Source: Silurus meridionalis
Taxonomy: Eukaryota; Chordata; Actinopteri; Siluriformes; Siluridae
Direction of reading: 5' to 3'
DNA: 64,000 bases
NCBI RefSeq assembly: GCF_014805685.1
Contig: NC_060887.1
Span: 31,849,463 to 31,913,462, forward strand
Position numbers and translations under genes: made by a program
Notes under the pieces: generated by a model
Database searches by the model: none
Told to the model about the DNA's origin: nothing
Seen by the model: the letters and a program-made list of their open reading frames with translations, nothing else
Shown here: positions 1 through 10,801 of the stretch, piece by piece
Layout of the letters: every line of letters begins with the position of its first letter
Position numbering within the stretch: the first letter of the stretch is position 1

Positions 1-111
1 CTGGCACTGATGTGGTGGAATGAACTTCCACTAGATGTCTGAACAGCGGCGTCCCTGGCTATCTTTAAGTGACGAGTGAAGACCCACATCTTCCTGAAAC
101 ACTTAAACTAA
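1..111 (+). pseudogene. LINE reverse-transcriptase C-terminus (decayed)
   Basis: Reading from base 1 gives WWNELPLDV, a stop, TAASLAIFK, a stop, then RVKTHIFLKHLN and a terminal TAA at 109-111. This lines up with the C-terminus of the better preserved frame at 36777-37387 (WWNELPLDVCTAESLIIFKR, ending FLKYLN). The two internal stops are tga at 40-42 and tga at 70-72, both compatible with CGA-to-TGA decay. The RT core is outside the window. No function remains. Confidence 0.7.
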
Positions 112-300
112 CATTTTACAAGTTTGCTTTGTTTAAAAAAAAAAATCACACAAAAAACAGAGTTGTAGGCTGATTAATCTTAAGTTTGCAATCTACTGTA
201 GCGTACCAGTGTATATTTATTCATTTATAGAAAATCAAAGCACTTTTGTATGTCGCTCTGGACAAGCGCGTCTGCTAAATTCTATTAATGTAAACATAAA
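1..300 (+). mobile_element. L2-like LINE, 3' end
   Basis: The segment opens with the last codons of a reverse-transcriptase frame (1-111), then an A-rich spacer, then the tail motif around 245-290 (cgctctggacaagcgcgtct followed by gctaaattct and a taaacataaatgtaa tail). The same tail occurs in reverse at 36619-36690 and in the SINEs near 17470 and 46800. L2-clade LINEs of fish end in such ATGTAA-like repeats. The 5' part lies outside the window, so length and target duplication cannot be judged. Confidence 0.7.
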
Positions 301-1854
301 TGTAATTTAAATTTGCAGGTTTTTATCCTAAAAACATTACAGAGGGAAGTAAGCTGGAACTAGCAAACTATTCGCTAGTCACACAAACCATTAGCTACAT
401 TTCAGAATTGAAAGCATGCTGCATGTACTGTGATCAGATTAGCTCTTGACATAGACTCGTACTTTTCACGTCTGCATCACTTACTGTCTGTCCTAAATAG
501 TGTCCAAGATTAGAATGAATGTGTCCCAAATGGTAATTTATTGAAATGGGTGACCCACAGTTACCAGGACAGTATAATATTTCTGGTAGAATTTCAAAGT
601 GTGGGTTCATGGACACACAGCTAATATTGCCTACAATTCTTTGTGCCAACGAGGTGGAACTTTGTGATGGGACACGTTTTAGAGAGATGTAAAAAGAAAT
701 GTAAGAACAATGTATCTGGGCAGCCTCATTCTCTTCTGTTACTCTACACGATGTGTGTTGTCTTTAAACAAAGAGTACATACATTTAATGGACAGTATAA
801 GCAAACAAATGGAATGCAAAAATGGATATGCTGAGATTCTTTTGAACAGATGGTTGTTTTGCATTTTTGGAAGGAGTTTCGAGTGTCAGAGGACTTTGTA
901 AAAATACAGGAAAAGCGCAGGAACGTTTTCGTGACAGGACTTTGTGGCTTCTCTGAAAAGTAACATAAATAAAAACCAAGCAACAATTTGTTTTAAAGAT
1001 ATTTAAAGTAAATATAAAAATAAATGCATGACATTATTTGTTAGTAAATTATAAGAATAATGCTGGTAATTTGAGATGGGTGTAAAGTACTTTATAAGTT
1101 GTATCATACGTCACTTAAGGGTGGTAACTGTCACTATGTATTGGACTCAATTACACTTCACTGATTAGTTTCCTGTAGCAGCATGAACTGTTCTGACTTC
1201 ACTGCAGTCATTGCACTGAATCAATGTGTGTTTAAATGTACATAATGTGCTATTTGCAATTATGTAGGGGATCCAATTTGAAGATCTTACCTGTGGCTCC
1301 TGTGGTTTATGATTCCACCCATTGGGCTATTGGGCCATGACCTAGACCACTTCAGTATTGGCTTGTGTATTTTACCACTGTGGACTAAACATTTTACAGT
1401 ATGAGCTCCTGTGAAAGCTCTGTTTGTGTCTTTTCTACTTATGTACAGTAAATAGCTCTATGGTTTTCTATATCTATAGTTTCTCCTCTGTACAGATTTG
1501 CCATGTCTTTGAGAAATCCAAAAAAAAAAAACCTTTGTGTATTTCATGTTTTTGTTTTGCTAAAATGTATGTAGCCTTTAAATTGACCAAACCTCGAATG
1601 CCAGTCATCCATTTTTTCCTGCTGTGAATGCCCTCAAACAAATCCATGCTTTAATTAAGACAATTAAACCAGCACAGGTCTTAGCAGCTTTGTTCTTAAG
1701 CCGACTAATGCAGCTTTTTTTTTTGTGATCAATTTTTCTTTGAAGGAACTCTTTGTAATGAATGCTTTCCAGTCGTTCCATCTACAATTCTCTCTGTCCT
1801 ACACGGAGCAAGTGCATTATACATCACAGAGTTAGATAAGAGGTGTCTCCATCC

Positions 1855-1856
<2 letters not shown>
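301..1856. other. Gene-free stretch
   Basis: AT-rich sequence with short A-runs (about 1520-1531). Open frames of up to about 80 codons on both strands carry no recognisable domain and no splice or codon signal I can defend. I see no repeat family here. Confidence 0.6.
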
Positions 1857-1909
<53 letters not shown>

Positions 1910-1930
1910 TCTCTCTCACACACTCTCTCT
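1857..1930. repeat. (CT)n microsatellite
   Basis: A nearly pure CT run to about 1902 is followed by interrupted cacacactctct blocks to 1930. Confidence 0.95.
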
Positions 1931-3299
1931 GTTTTGCCTTCTCTCCCATCCTCACTCTCTGCTGACACATCCCCAGTGGAGGCAAGGCTTGATGAAGAGC
2001 CAGCTTCCCTCCCTGTTACTCTCTGTACATGGGCCAACTGTCCACATGCATGAGTGTCCTCATCAGTCAGATGGCATGGTACTCGTTTTCTCGCCGGGCA
2101 CAGGTGAGCCAGGCTGTGTGTTCTCATCACTCAGCCACCTGCAGCCAACCCCTCACCATACGGCCTCTCTCCCCATGATCAATAGACTGAGTCAGTCACT
2201 TTATACACCTACTCGTCCTTGACACATTGTGATTTTTGGGCCAATGTTTTTTCATTTTCTTTCTTCCTTTTTTTTTTTTTCACTTCAACAAGTATTATCC
2301 AAGAAAGTGCATTTTGCATACAAAAGAGCCCATCCTAATGAAGACACTGAATAGAGACATCCCACCATAAATTTCATTACACATAAACATCCAGGTCTAC
2401 TGAACTACCCCAAGAGTGTGACTAATCCTAGCTTTGGTATGCAAAATAATGCACATTTACTTGAGTTCTTTCTCTCATACCCTAAACAAGTCTGTGTTCT
2501 CTTTAAGGGAGTGATTAGGGCAAAGTCAATTTTCTTATCCAGCCTAGTTTAACACCTGTGCAGCCACCTGAAGATCCTTTCCCGGCACTCTCCTTATAGA
2601 TCAGAAGGCCGTTTTATAATACCGTGTAAATTATCAAACATAAAAGAAGATTAATCGAAAAGCAGAGATCACATTTCAGCACTCCAGTTAAGAGACATCC
2701 AGGTGTTTTTTTCCTCTTATTTTCTTCAAAGAATCTGATCTCTTTGTGATTAGCAATACAGCTGTGGAAAATGTATAGCTGTCCTGAAATGCATGCACAA
2801 AGAGACATTCATAGACTCAGACATCAAAGCTTTAAGCATGTTACACCTGCATTACCCATCATTGTACCACAGCGCTGTTCAATGCTCAAATCTGATTGGT
2901 TGGAAATTGTATTCATTGCCTAGCATTTAAATTACAGATCTATATTAATACACTGAGTTCTCTGTGAGCAAAGAAATGAAAAACAAAAGCTGAGGGAATG
3001 GTTATTTATAATTATTTTGTAACTTTTATAACAGGAATGAACTTCACCAACATTAAATGTAGCTATGAAATGATTATAAAGTCTGTTCATTTTTTAATTT
3101 TGAATTTTAAATGGTTGCAAACTGATATAAACAAGAGAAATATAGAATTAACTTTGGATTTTTAACAGCAACTACACATATTTCTTTTATCATTGACTCT
3201 TTTCATATAAACTGATGCTATTTCTTACCTATGTACCAAACATAAAGATATATGAAAGTTTAAATGTAATTAAATTCAAACTGTTTTTTAAACCTTAAA
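1931..3299. other. Gene-free stretch
   Basis: No coding signal. Around 2870-2990 is a motif (gctcaaatctgattggttgg) that resembles short tctgattggt-containing sequences at 20890, 35650 and 60005. It may be the edge of a small dispersed element, but I cannot define ends. Confidence 0.5.
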
Positions 3300-3506
3300 C
3301 TTTTATGTACAATGTCACAAAGCAGATTTACAGCAATTTCCTTTTTCAAACAAGAAACAAAAATATATCAGTTTTTCCATAATGAGTAAGTCAGAGATGA
3401 CGATTGCAAAGAAAAACCCCCTAAGATGATATGAGAGAAATCTTAAGAACAGCCAGACTCATAGAGAAAAAGCCATTCTCATCTGTTTGACACCAGAATA
3501 TATATA
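3300..3506. mobile_element. Dispersed repeat fragment (aatgtcacaaagcag family)
   Basis: It contains 'acaatgtcacaaagcagatt', 'agagatgacgattgcaaaga', 'agatgatatgagag' and 'ctcatctgtttgacacca'. The same ordered motifs occur at 59145-59447, and the first part at 21225-21330. It is a dispersed teleost repeat of uncertain class. Its right side is cut by the TA target of the Tigger-like element at 3507. Confidence 0.55.
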
Positions 3507-4366
3507 CAGTGGAACCCAGTTATCTCGCCCTCGTTTAACTCAACAACCCTATTAAGTCGACGTTTTTGAAGTGGAACCGCCAAATTCTCGCTTTGTCTAA
3601 GCATTTTTTATTGGTTATGTCGACTTTTTTTATGTCGCCGAACCCTAATATCTCGAGCACAAGGGGGAAAAATTTGCCATTTAACGTCGGTTATCTCGAT
3701 GCAGCCGCAGAAGAACTCGCGAAAGTGGCGGAAAAATCAAGTCTTACAGATGCTACAGGTGTTGTATTGTATACTGGTGAATCTCTGCTGTTAGTTAGTG
3801 CACATATGCCTTTTGTTGTTAAATGTTATGCGATGAACGGGAGGCGAAAGGGGGGGGGAATCCGCGGTGCGCTTTGGGAAGAAAAGCGCAGCCGTTGAGA
3901 GAGTGCCGGTGGGAAGGCACGTACCGGGATACACATGAGCGATAACAACGACCACCATGAACCAACATATACCAACAATAATGGACGGTGAGAGTGTGGA
4001 AGTTTAAATAGGAGCTGGTGATGATGTTAAACGAGCACCATATGTGCGCGATTGAAGCCGAGAGCTTCAGAGAAAGCGGCCGAGAAAGCACCTGGCAGGT
4101 GGATTCCTGACAGTTAACAAACATGTACTGTATGTATTTTTATAGCATGCCTTCATCAAACAAATCGCAGCAACGCTGTTGTGTAAAAAAAACCTTCAAA
4201 AACACGTGCATGCACATTCTCATTTATGAACGCACATCATGTACATAAAGAAATTTTAAGCACGTTAATATATTGCCGCCATTTTGATTTTCGTTTATCT
4301 TGATCATCGGTTACCTCGATGCTTTTTGGCGACCCCCTAGGACATCGACATAGCCAGGTTCCACTG
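3507..4366. mobile_element. Tigger/pogo-like non-autonomous DNA transposon
   Basis: The ends are CAGTGGAACCcagttatctc and, reversed, CAGTGGAACCtggctatgtc, flanked by TA on both sides (3505-3506 and 4367-4368). TA duplication with CAGTGGAACC-type termini is the pattern of pogo/Tigger elements in the Tc1/mariner superfamily. The interior (860 bp in total) repeats short tatctcga / ttatgtcga / ttacctcga words near both ends and is GC-richer than its surroundings. A 110-codon open frame at 3566-3898 shows no transposase motif. The element is therefore presumably mobilised in trans. It sits in the dispersed repeat ending at 3506. Confidence 0.75.
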
Positions 4367-4368
4367 TA

Positions 4369-7300
4369 ATTCCCTTCTATAACTGTGTATGATACGGTCA
4401 TAAATTGCAATCATGAAACCAGGAAATTCATTATAGTTTTTCCATGAAGTTTCTAAGTACTACCATTTACACTAATTCACAGTGATCTTCAGACTGTCCA
4501 TCAGGGGCCATGCTCAGCAGCAGCTTATCTTAGTATTAATTTGTACATTAGCTCATATAAACTCTTTTGCTTTTCCTTTGGCTTTTTTATTAATACTTTC
4601 TCTCAGAAGGCTCTCAAAAAACTCAGAACATTTAAAAGTATGATTTTTAATGGATTAACTGGTCAGTAGTGCAGATGCATGAGAATGAAATGTCAATGGA
4701 TCTCATCTGCAGAGAAAAAGAAAAGGATGCTGAAAATAAAATGCTTAGTACATAATCTATTACATTAAACCCACCTGATACTCTGTCCTCTGACTTTCAT
4801 TTGACTGTGTGACAATACCTGAGAGATTGCTAGTAATTAAAAAGGGCTTTATCTCCCATTTCACTGTGGGATTGCATTAGGTTTTTTTTATATATTATTC
4901 AGCCGTATTAGCTAACATAGTCACGCTCTCTGCTCCCTCCCCTCATTATTTTTTTTTTCAGCTATGGGAAAAAGTTTGGGTGTTAAGCCTTGTATGCACA
5001 AATTCAGTTTCAGAAGATTTTAGAGAAAAGACAGAGAAGAGATTTGAGGTTTCCTAGCCTCATATCTACCTTTATCCTATTTAGCTCCTCTCCAGGGTCA
5101 TCTTTAACCTTTAGTTGGATAAAACATACGCATTTACTGTAATCTATTAAACTTTACATATCTTTATGTAGTTTGTCTTGTTTTTATCTTCCTCATTTTT
5201 TCCTCTGGAAATCTCTCAGAGTAACTCCAATTCAGTATCAATTGTATTGATATTGTTTACTAGATAACTACACATTTCCCAGTATGATTTCTCAGACACT
5301 GTGTATCTGCACATAAAAAAACAAAACAAACAAAAGCAGAAAACACAAATTTGGCTTCATCAACTTTAGAGAAGCCTGAAATAATCACAATAATGACAGC
5401 ATGGTATTATAAGCGGTTCAATACGCAGTGAATGTAGAAGAGGTGCCAAAAGTTATAGTGGTTTTATTTAAAAGGCTGTATGTAGCCCTGTGTTTAGAGC
5501 AGAGGTACTGCAGATAACTTTGTGAAACCGCTGTGTTCCAGTCAGGAGATAGAACAAGTGCCTTTTGGGAGGTTTAATTAGATATGATATCTTAATTTAC
5601 ACACAACAGCACTTTACTGTAATTGCAAGGCATTTTTACGAACACCAGGCAGAAGGCAGAAAGTCCCAGAATGCCTGTTGACTCTGTCAGCAGAAACAGC
5701 TCATTTAGGACGGTGGAAAAGCCGACTTCTTTTAAGTGTGACTTCTACTCTGGCCCCATGAGAACCCGTTGACTGTAATTCATCATAGTCACTAATTACA
5801 CAGGGTTTAAGTCAGTCGCTCTTTCTGGAAAAGACAGAGAGATGCAAAGAGGGGGGACGAATCACAACAATGAAATTACTAGCCGAGTAAGAGAACACTG
5901 CGACACAGGGATGAAAGCGCCATATGTCAGGAGCTGAGAACACAGTGGTATGATTAGGAGACATGCTTCAACAGCACCAAAAAGCAAAAAAAGGAGCAAA
6001 GCTATTTCTGGGCTTTCTCTTTGCATCTTAGTCTTTGGATCTCTTTGGAAATGAGAAATCACACACAGGGAGCCTAAGAAAATGCCAGCTAGGGTAATGT
6101 TCTTAATCCTGTATTTGTTCCTTTTTATTATACAAAAACAAAGCTGAAATTTTTTTTTTCTTTTGCACCAAAGAGATAGTGTTGTCATGGAGACAGGAGC
6201 ACTGGGATGAGCTCTGAGCGAATGTGAAGCACAGGTCAAAAAGTTAACAACAAAGTGATGAAAACGACAGGTGAATAACAGGTGAGTAGGCATGCAGCCG
6301 AGCAGGTTTTATTACAGGCATCATGAGCGCAGATGTTGATTGACTCCTTTCAAGCATCAGTGATATGAAGATGCAAAAGCAGGATCAATTTTAGAAATTC
6401 TTATTGCTGCTGTGAAGGGAAAGCATGACAAGGAGTGCTGTTTTAGGAAAATAATCAATGATTGAGTTGTGTGACGTGGCATGATGTCTTATAGTTACTG
6501 CTAATAGCAGAATTCAACTCATATATTCAAGGGATTCAACTCATCTTTTTAAACCTAGTTTGTGTGCACCTTTTATGTGCTATAATGATGCACTGAAGCA
6601 AATGTATGCTCTTCCTATGAGTCAAGAGTTGAGAAAGTGTCAGACAAAAGGCACATAAATGTTTTTTTAGGGATTCCACCTGCCACAGATGAGCTCTGGA
6701 TGAGCGGGTTTTATTTTTCAGCAAGGCGTCACACACATCTGATCGCATTAATTAACATCTGAATTGTTTATCGGTATAATGTGGATAAACAATCATTAAT
6801 TATTCAAGAAAAACAATAAATAAATTAGCTCGAGTTTCTTGGAAAAGTGGGGCACCGGAGAATTTCTGAAAGGAAAACTTGTGAAATTATTCATGCAGAT
6901 AGCATTACACATTCACAAGATTGGCATAATTGCATGTGGTTTTGTTTTTTGTTGTTGTGATAGCATAATGCCTGCTTGGGAATATACTACATTATATTGT
7001 TTTAAAGGATTTATTTGTACACAAAAGAAGCGTTCATTTATTCCAGTGTCATTTACTGGCATTCAAAAAACAGATTTGAATGATTTTTCTTTGTTTTCTT
7101 TTTCATGAAACATCCTTCTGCATCTCCAGCGTGATTTAAACAGGTGCTTTTTTCTGTGGATTTTAAGAAGACTTTAAACAGTTTGTGTTACTATTTAACG
7201 AGTTTTCATTCAAGTTTCTAAATCGTCCTACAAGCTAAAAGTTAAATCAATCCTGTCAGAAATGTTCTGCTTAAGGATCTTGCACCAGAGACATGTTTAA

Positions 7301-7468
7301 CATTCAGACTCGTGCATTTTTCAGTTCTGGAGATGTTTTGACGTGCTCTGAACATTCAACTCTTATTTCATTTACCTATAGCATTTTAATAGCTCTTTTT
7401 ACACTATATCTATATTTACACTAAATCACTTTAATTTGTATTGTCAATATCTGCCATACTGCTTTATA
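4369..7468. other. Gene-free stretch
   Basis: No recognised gene or repeat. The longest frame (143 codons, minus strand, 5862-6293) has no domain and irregular composition. The part at about 5560-5860 is less AT-rich and repeat-free, with homeodomain-like TAATTA/taatta words, and could be conserved non-coding DNA. That is a guess from composition only. Confidence 0.5.
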
Positions 7469-7470
7469 TA

Positions 7471-7690
7471 CAGTGCCCTCCACAATTATTGGCACCCCTG
7501 TTTAAGATGTGGTCGTGGACTTCAAAAAATTCTCCTTTTTTTTAAAACAACATAGAACCCAAATGCAAAAAGAGAAAATCCAACCTTTATTTAAGTACAT
7601 TACTTTGGTGGTAAAAAAATCACACATTTAGAAAAAAAAAAAAAACTGGAAATCATGTGTGCCACAATTATTGGCACCCCTGATGTTAAT
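7471..7690. repeat. Left inverted repeat of the Tc1 element
   Basis: It pairs with about 8865-9081. The outer and inner 20-bp direct repeats are about 180 bp apart. Differences between the arms are mostly in A/T runs. Confidence 0.9.
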
Positions 7691-8696
7691 ACTTTGTACA
7701 ACCTCCTTTTGCCAACAAGACAGCACTTAATCTCCTCCTATAACATTTCACAAGATTGGAGAACACAGAGAGAGGGATTTTTGACCATTCTTCTTTGCAC
7801 AATCTTTCTAGATCATCCAGTGTCCTGGGTCCTCTCTTATGCACTCTTCTCTTTAGCTCGCCCCACAGGTTTTCGATTGGGTTGAGGTCTGGGGACTGAG
7901 ATGGCCATGGAGGACCTTGAGTTTGTGACTGCTGAACCACTTTTGTGTAGATTTTGCCACATGTTTTGGATCATTATCCTGCTGAAAGACCCAATGACGA
8001 CCCATCTTCAGCTTTCTGGCAGAGGCCATCAGGTTTTTATTTAAAATATCCTGGTACTTCAAAGCGCTCATAATGCCATGCACCCTAACAAGGTTCCCAG
8101 GGCCTTTGAAGAGAAACAGGCCCACAGCATCACAGATCCTCCACCATACTTCACGGTGGGCATGAGGTGCTTTTCGGCATACTCATCTTTTGTTTTACGC
8201 CAGACCCACTTAGAGTGTTTGTTGCCAAAAAGCTCAATCTTAGTCTCATCTGACCAAAGCACACGATCCCAGTTGAAGTCCCAGTACCGCTTAGCAAACT
8301 CCAGGCGTTTACGTTTGTGAGTGTTAGTGAGAAAAGGCTTTTTCCTTGCATGCCTCCCAAACAGCTTGTTGGCATGTAGAGAGCGTCTGATGGTTGTTTT
8401 GAGACTCTGTGACCCCAAGATGCCACTCTTTGATGCAATTCTGTGACGGTGAGCTTGGGAAATTTTTTTACTTCTCTTACCATCCTCCTCACTGTGCGTT
8501 GTGGCAAGATAAACTTGGGACCTCTTCCAGCCTTGTTTGTCACTGTTCCAGTTGTTTTAAACTTCTTAATGATTCCTCTGACTGTAGATACCGGCAAGTT
8601 AAGGCAAGTGGCTATTTTCTTGTAGCCATTGCCTGACTTATGAAGGTCGACACACATCTGCCTTACTTGAATGGTGTGTTCTCTTGTCTTTGCCAT
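7686..8696 (-). pseudogene. Tc1 transposase, DD34E, three frameshifts
   Basis: The ATG at 8694-8696 starts MAKTREHTIQVRQMC, the N-terminal paired-like helix-turn-helix domain, followed by a GRGPK linker like the GRPR hook of the family. The frame then moves near 8400-8418 (into LKTTIRRSLHANKLFGR), again near 8095-8120 (into NLVRVHGIMSALKYQ) and near 7915-7935 (into [19 protein letters not shown]), ending at a taa at 7686-7688. Catalytic residues are visible as [14 protein letters not shown] and NPIENLW, with 34 residues between the second D and the E once the shift is allowed for. Total span is about 337 codons, the usual Tc1 length. All three shifts go the same way, so the last segment is back in the starting frame. 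The enzyme would cut and paste its own element in the nucleus; this copy cannot. Confidence 0.93.
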
Positions 8697-8864
8697 GTTG
8701 ACAAATGGGTAAGAGAATTAGGCCTCTGTGTCACGTCATATTTATACCCCAGGAAACAGGAAATTATGAATTACTAATTAAAAGTCCCTAGATACCCTGA
8801 CCAACCTTAGCAGCTACAGAAAAATATATAAAAAAAAAAAAAAAATTTAATTTTTCAGAGGAAT

Positions 8865-9081
8865 TGTTAGGGGTGCCAATAATTGTGGGACACATGATTT
8901 CAAGTTTTTTTTTTTTCTAAATGTATGATTTTTTTACCACCAAAGTTATGTACTTAAATAAAAGGTTGGATTTTTCTCTTTTTTTGCATTTGGGTTCTAT
9001 GTTGTTTTAAAAAAAAGGAGAATTTTTAGAAGTCCACGACCACATCTTAAACAGGGGTGCCAATAATTGTGGAGGGCACTG
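8865..9081. repeat. Right inverted repeat of the Tc1 element
   Basis: Reverse complement of the left arm, ending in gtggagggcactg. The inner direct-repeat copy begins near 8869. Confidence 0.9.
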
Positions 9082-9083
9082 TA

Positions 9084-9438
9084 CAGCAGTTAGCAGACGG
9101 TCTTATCTAAAGCGACATTCAAAAGTCTTTATCAACTAATAAATCAACACTGGTTTACTAAAATCCAAATTCGGAATAAAAACTCTGTTGGAAGAAATTA
9201 TAGCACTCTTTTTTAAGAAATAAATCAAACAGGGAAAATGAGTGCTAGTTTAAGTGTTTAAGGAAAAGGTAGTTCTAGGGGAAGTTTATTCCACCATCTT
9301 GGTGCCAGAACAGAAAAGAGTCTTGATGTATTCCTACCTCTTTCCCTGAATGATGGTGGGACCAGTCGAGCAGTGCTTGAAGGCAGATTTGAGGCAGCGT
9401 GTAGTGTAGTGTGTGGAGTGATAAGAGTGATAAGAGCT
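9084..9438 (-). mobile_element. L2-like LINE 3' fragment, antisense
   Basis: Begins 'cagcagttagcagacggtct', the reversed LINE tail. It continues with 'gtttattccaccatcttggtg' and 'accagtcgagcagtgcttga', matching the better copy at 36619-36980. The coding part is heavily decayed. It touches the Tc1 element's right TA, so the Tc1 may have landed at its edge. Confidence 0.7.
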
Positions 9439-9562
9439 TTCTTGTATTTTTGAGAAAATTTGATTTAATCTTTTTTTAGTAAAATAATAATTGTACTTCA
9501 GTGGGCAATGATAAAGAATTAGTCATTTATACACTACACAGTGTACCATTTATGTAGAATTT

Positions 9563-9939
9563 AAAACCTGCTTCAAAAATGCTCCTATACACAAAGTGAT
9601 CTCCATGAAGACATTCTTTGCCAGGTTTGGAGTAAAACTGAAAGAGTAGAGGTTTCACAGAGCCCTGGTTTCATCTCAAATGAACACATTAGGGATGAAC
9701 TGAAAAACACTGAACCCCAGACCTCCTTACTCCTGACCCTAGATTAGTGTCTGATCTCACTATTGCAGCTAAATGAACACAAACCCTCCACGGACACACT
9801 CCTACATCTAGTAGTAAGCCTTCCCAGAAGAATGAAGGTTGTATAATAAAAAAGGGAAAATAAATGTGGAATAAGATATTCAAGAAGGACATATGGGTCT
9901 GATGGTCAGGTGTTCACAAACTTTAAGCCATATAACGTA
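9563..9939 (+). pseudogene. Tc1-type relic with decayed transposase C-terminus
   Basis: The plus strand reads APIHKVISMKTFFARFGV, then EHIRDELKNTEPQT, then SLPRRMKVV. These are the middle and end of a Tc1-type transposase (family form DNAPVHK, EHLWDEL, SLPRRV). It ends in ggtcaggtgttcacaaactt, the terminus of the small Tc1-derived family found seven more times in this window. The first catalytic D is out of range and the remainder is shifted. Confidence 0.65.
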
Positions 9940-10738
9940 TACGTTCCATATACTTTATGTGGCACAAATGTTCATTTAATTAAGTTTATCAACATCGCAC
10001 ATCTGGATGAAAATGTTTTTTCCCTCTCTCATTGTCAAAATTGATCATGCTCTGCTATTTCAATATAAGAGGTTATTTTCTGTTGATTTATGATGTCATC
10101 CCAAGTGGGCTTTGTATTCTGTATTATAGATAAAAGCAAGCAAACACTGAGGAAGTGAGGGAGCGATCTCAGACCCATCCCGTTCACACCGGCCCATTTA
10201 CGCTGCACCTGTTAGCGGTTTAACCCTCCTTTAACATTCGTCTTTCATCCTCAATAAGGGTGTAATTATAGGCTGATAAGTTGTCAGGTGTTTTTAAGCA
10301 TGAAATAAAAAACACACATATACAAACATACACAAATGCACACAGAACTGTGCTGTACAAGATTCAGTCATCAAAATATGAAACTGACATTCAGAATTAT
10401 TTATTATTTCATAAAAGTTTTTTTGCTATGCATGATTAGATTTTTATTTACATAATTGTTTACTAATAGGGAACTCCTTGTGATGTGTGTAGTAGACTGG
10501 AGTATGTACTCAGATGTGTTTGGTTGATTGGACTGAGGCCAGGCCTGGTCTGAAGGCTGAGGCTTATTGTTTATTGTGACCGGGAGGGCAATAAAACACA
10601 AAATACTCCTGAAACAGAGCCAAGTACACTAAGCCTCCAGAGAAAAGAGCCTGAGCTGGAGCTACATCAAACACTGCAGGCCTGTATTCAATTACAGTCC
10701 TGAATAAAGTTATGTCTGTCTCTACAAAGTGCTCATGT
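9940..10738. other. Gene-free stretch
   Basis: No coding or repeat signal that I can define between the Tc1 relic and the TG array. Confidence 0.5.

Positions 10739-10739
<1 letters not shown>

Positions 10740-10800
<61 letters not shown>
10740..10800. repeat. (TG)n microsatellite
   Basis: About 30 uninterrupted TG units. Confidence 0.97.

Positions 10801-10801
<1 letters not shown>

Larger units (their letters stand above)
7471..9081 (-). mobile_element. Full-length Tc1-like DNA transposon (IR/DR type)
   Basis: The element is 1611 bp, flanked by TA (7469-7470, 9082-9083). Long inverted repeats of about 215 bp run from 7471 and to 9081. Each contains an outer and an inner copy of cacaattattggcacccctg (7481-7500, 7663-7682, and reversed near 8869-8888 and 9052-9071), which is the IR/DR layout of Sleeping Beauty-like elements. 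The transposase lies on the minus strand but is frameshifted. The right end abuts an L2 tail at 9084. Confidence 0.93.

Noticed and set aside
2870..2990. tctgattggt-containing motif shared with 20890, 35650 and 60005
   Set aside because: The shared word is short and contains a CCAAT-box core; I could not define element ends.
3566..3898. 110-codon frame in the Tigger-like element
   Set aside because: No helix-turn-helix, CENP-B-like or DDE motif; it begins in the terminal region and is probably fortuitous.
5862..6293. 143-codon open frame on the minus strand
   Set aside because: No known domain, biased by AT-rich sequence, and overlaps nothing that supports coding.
7471..9081. Regularly spaced repeats resembling a CRISPR array
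   Set aside because: The repeated word is the IR/DR of a Tc1 transposon; only four copies in inverted arrangement.
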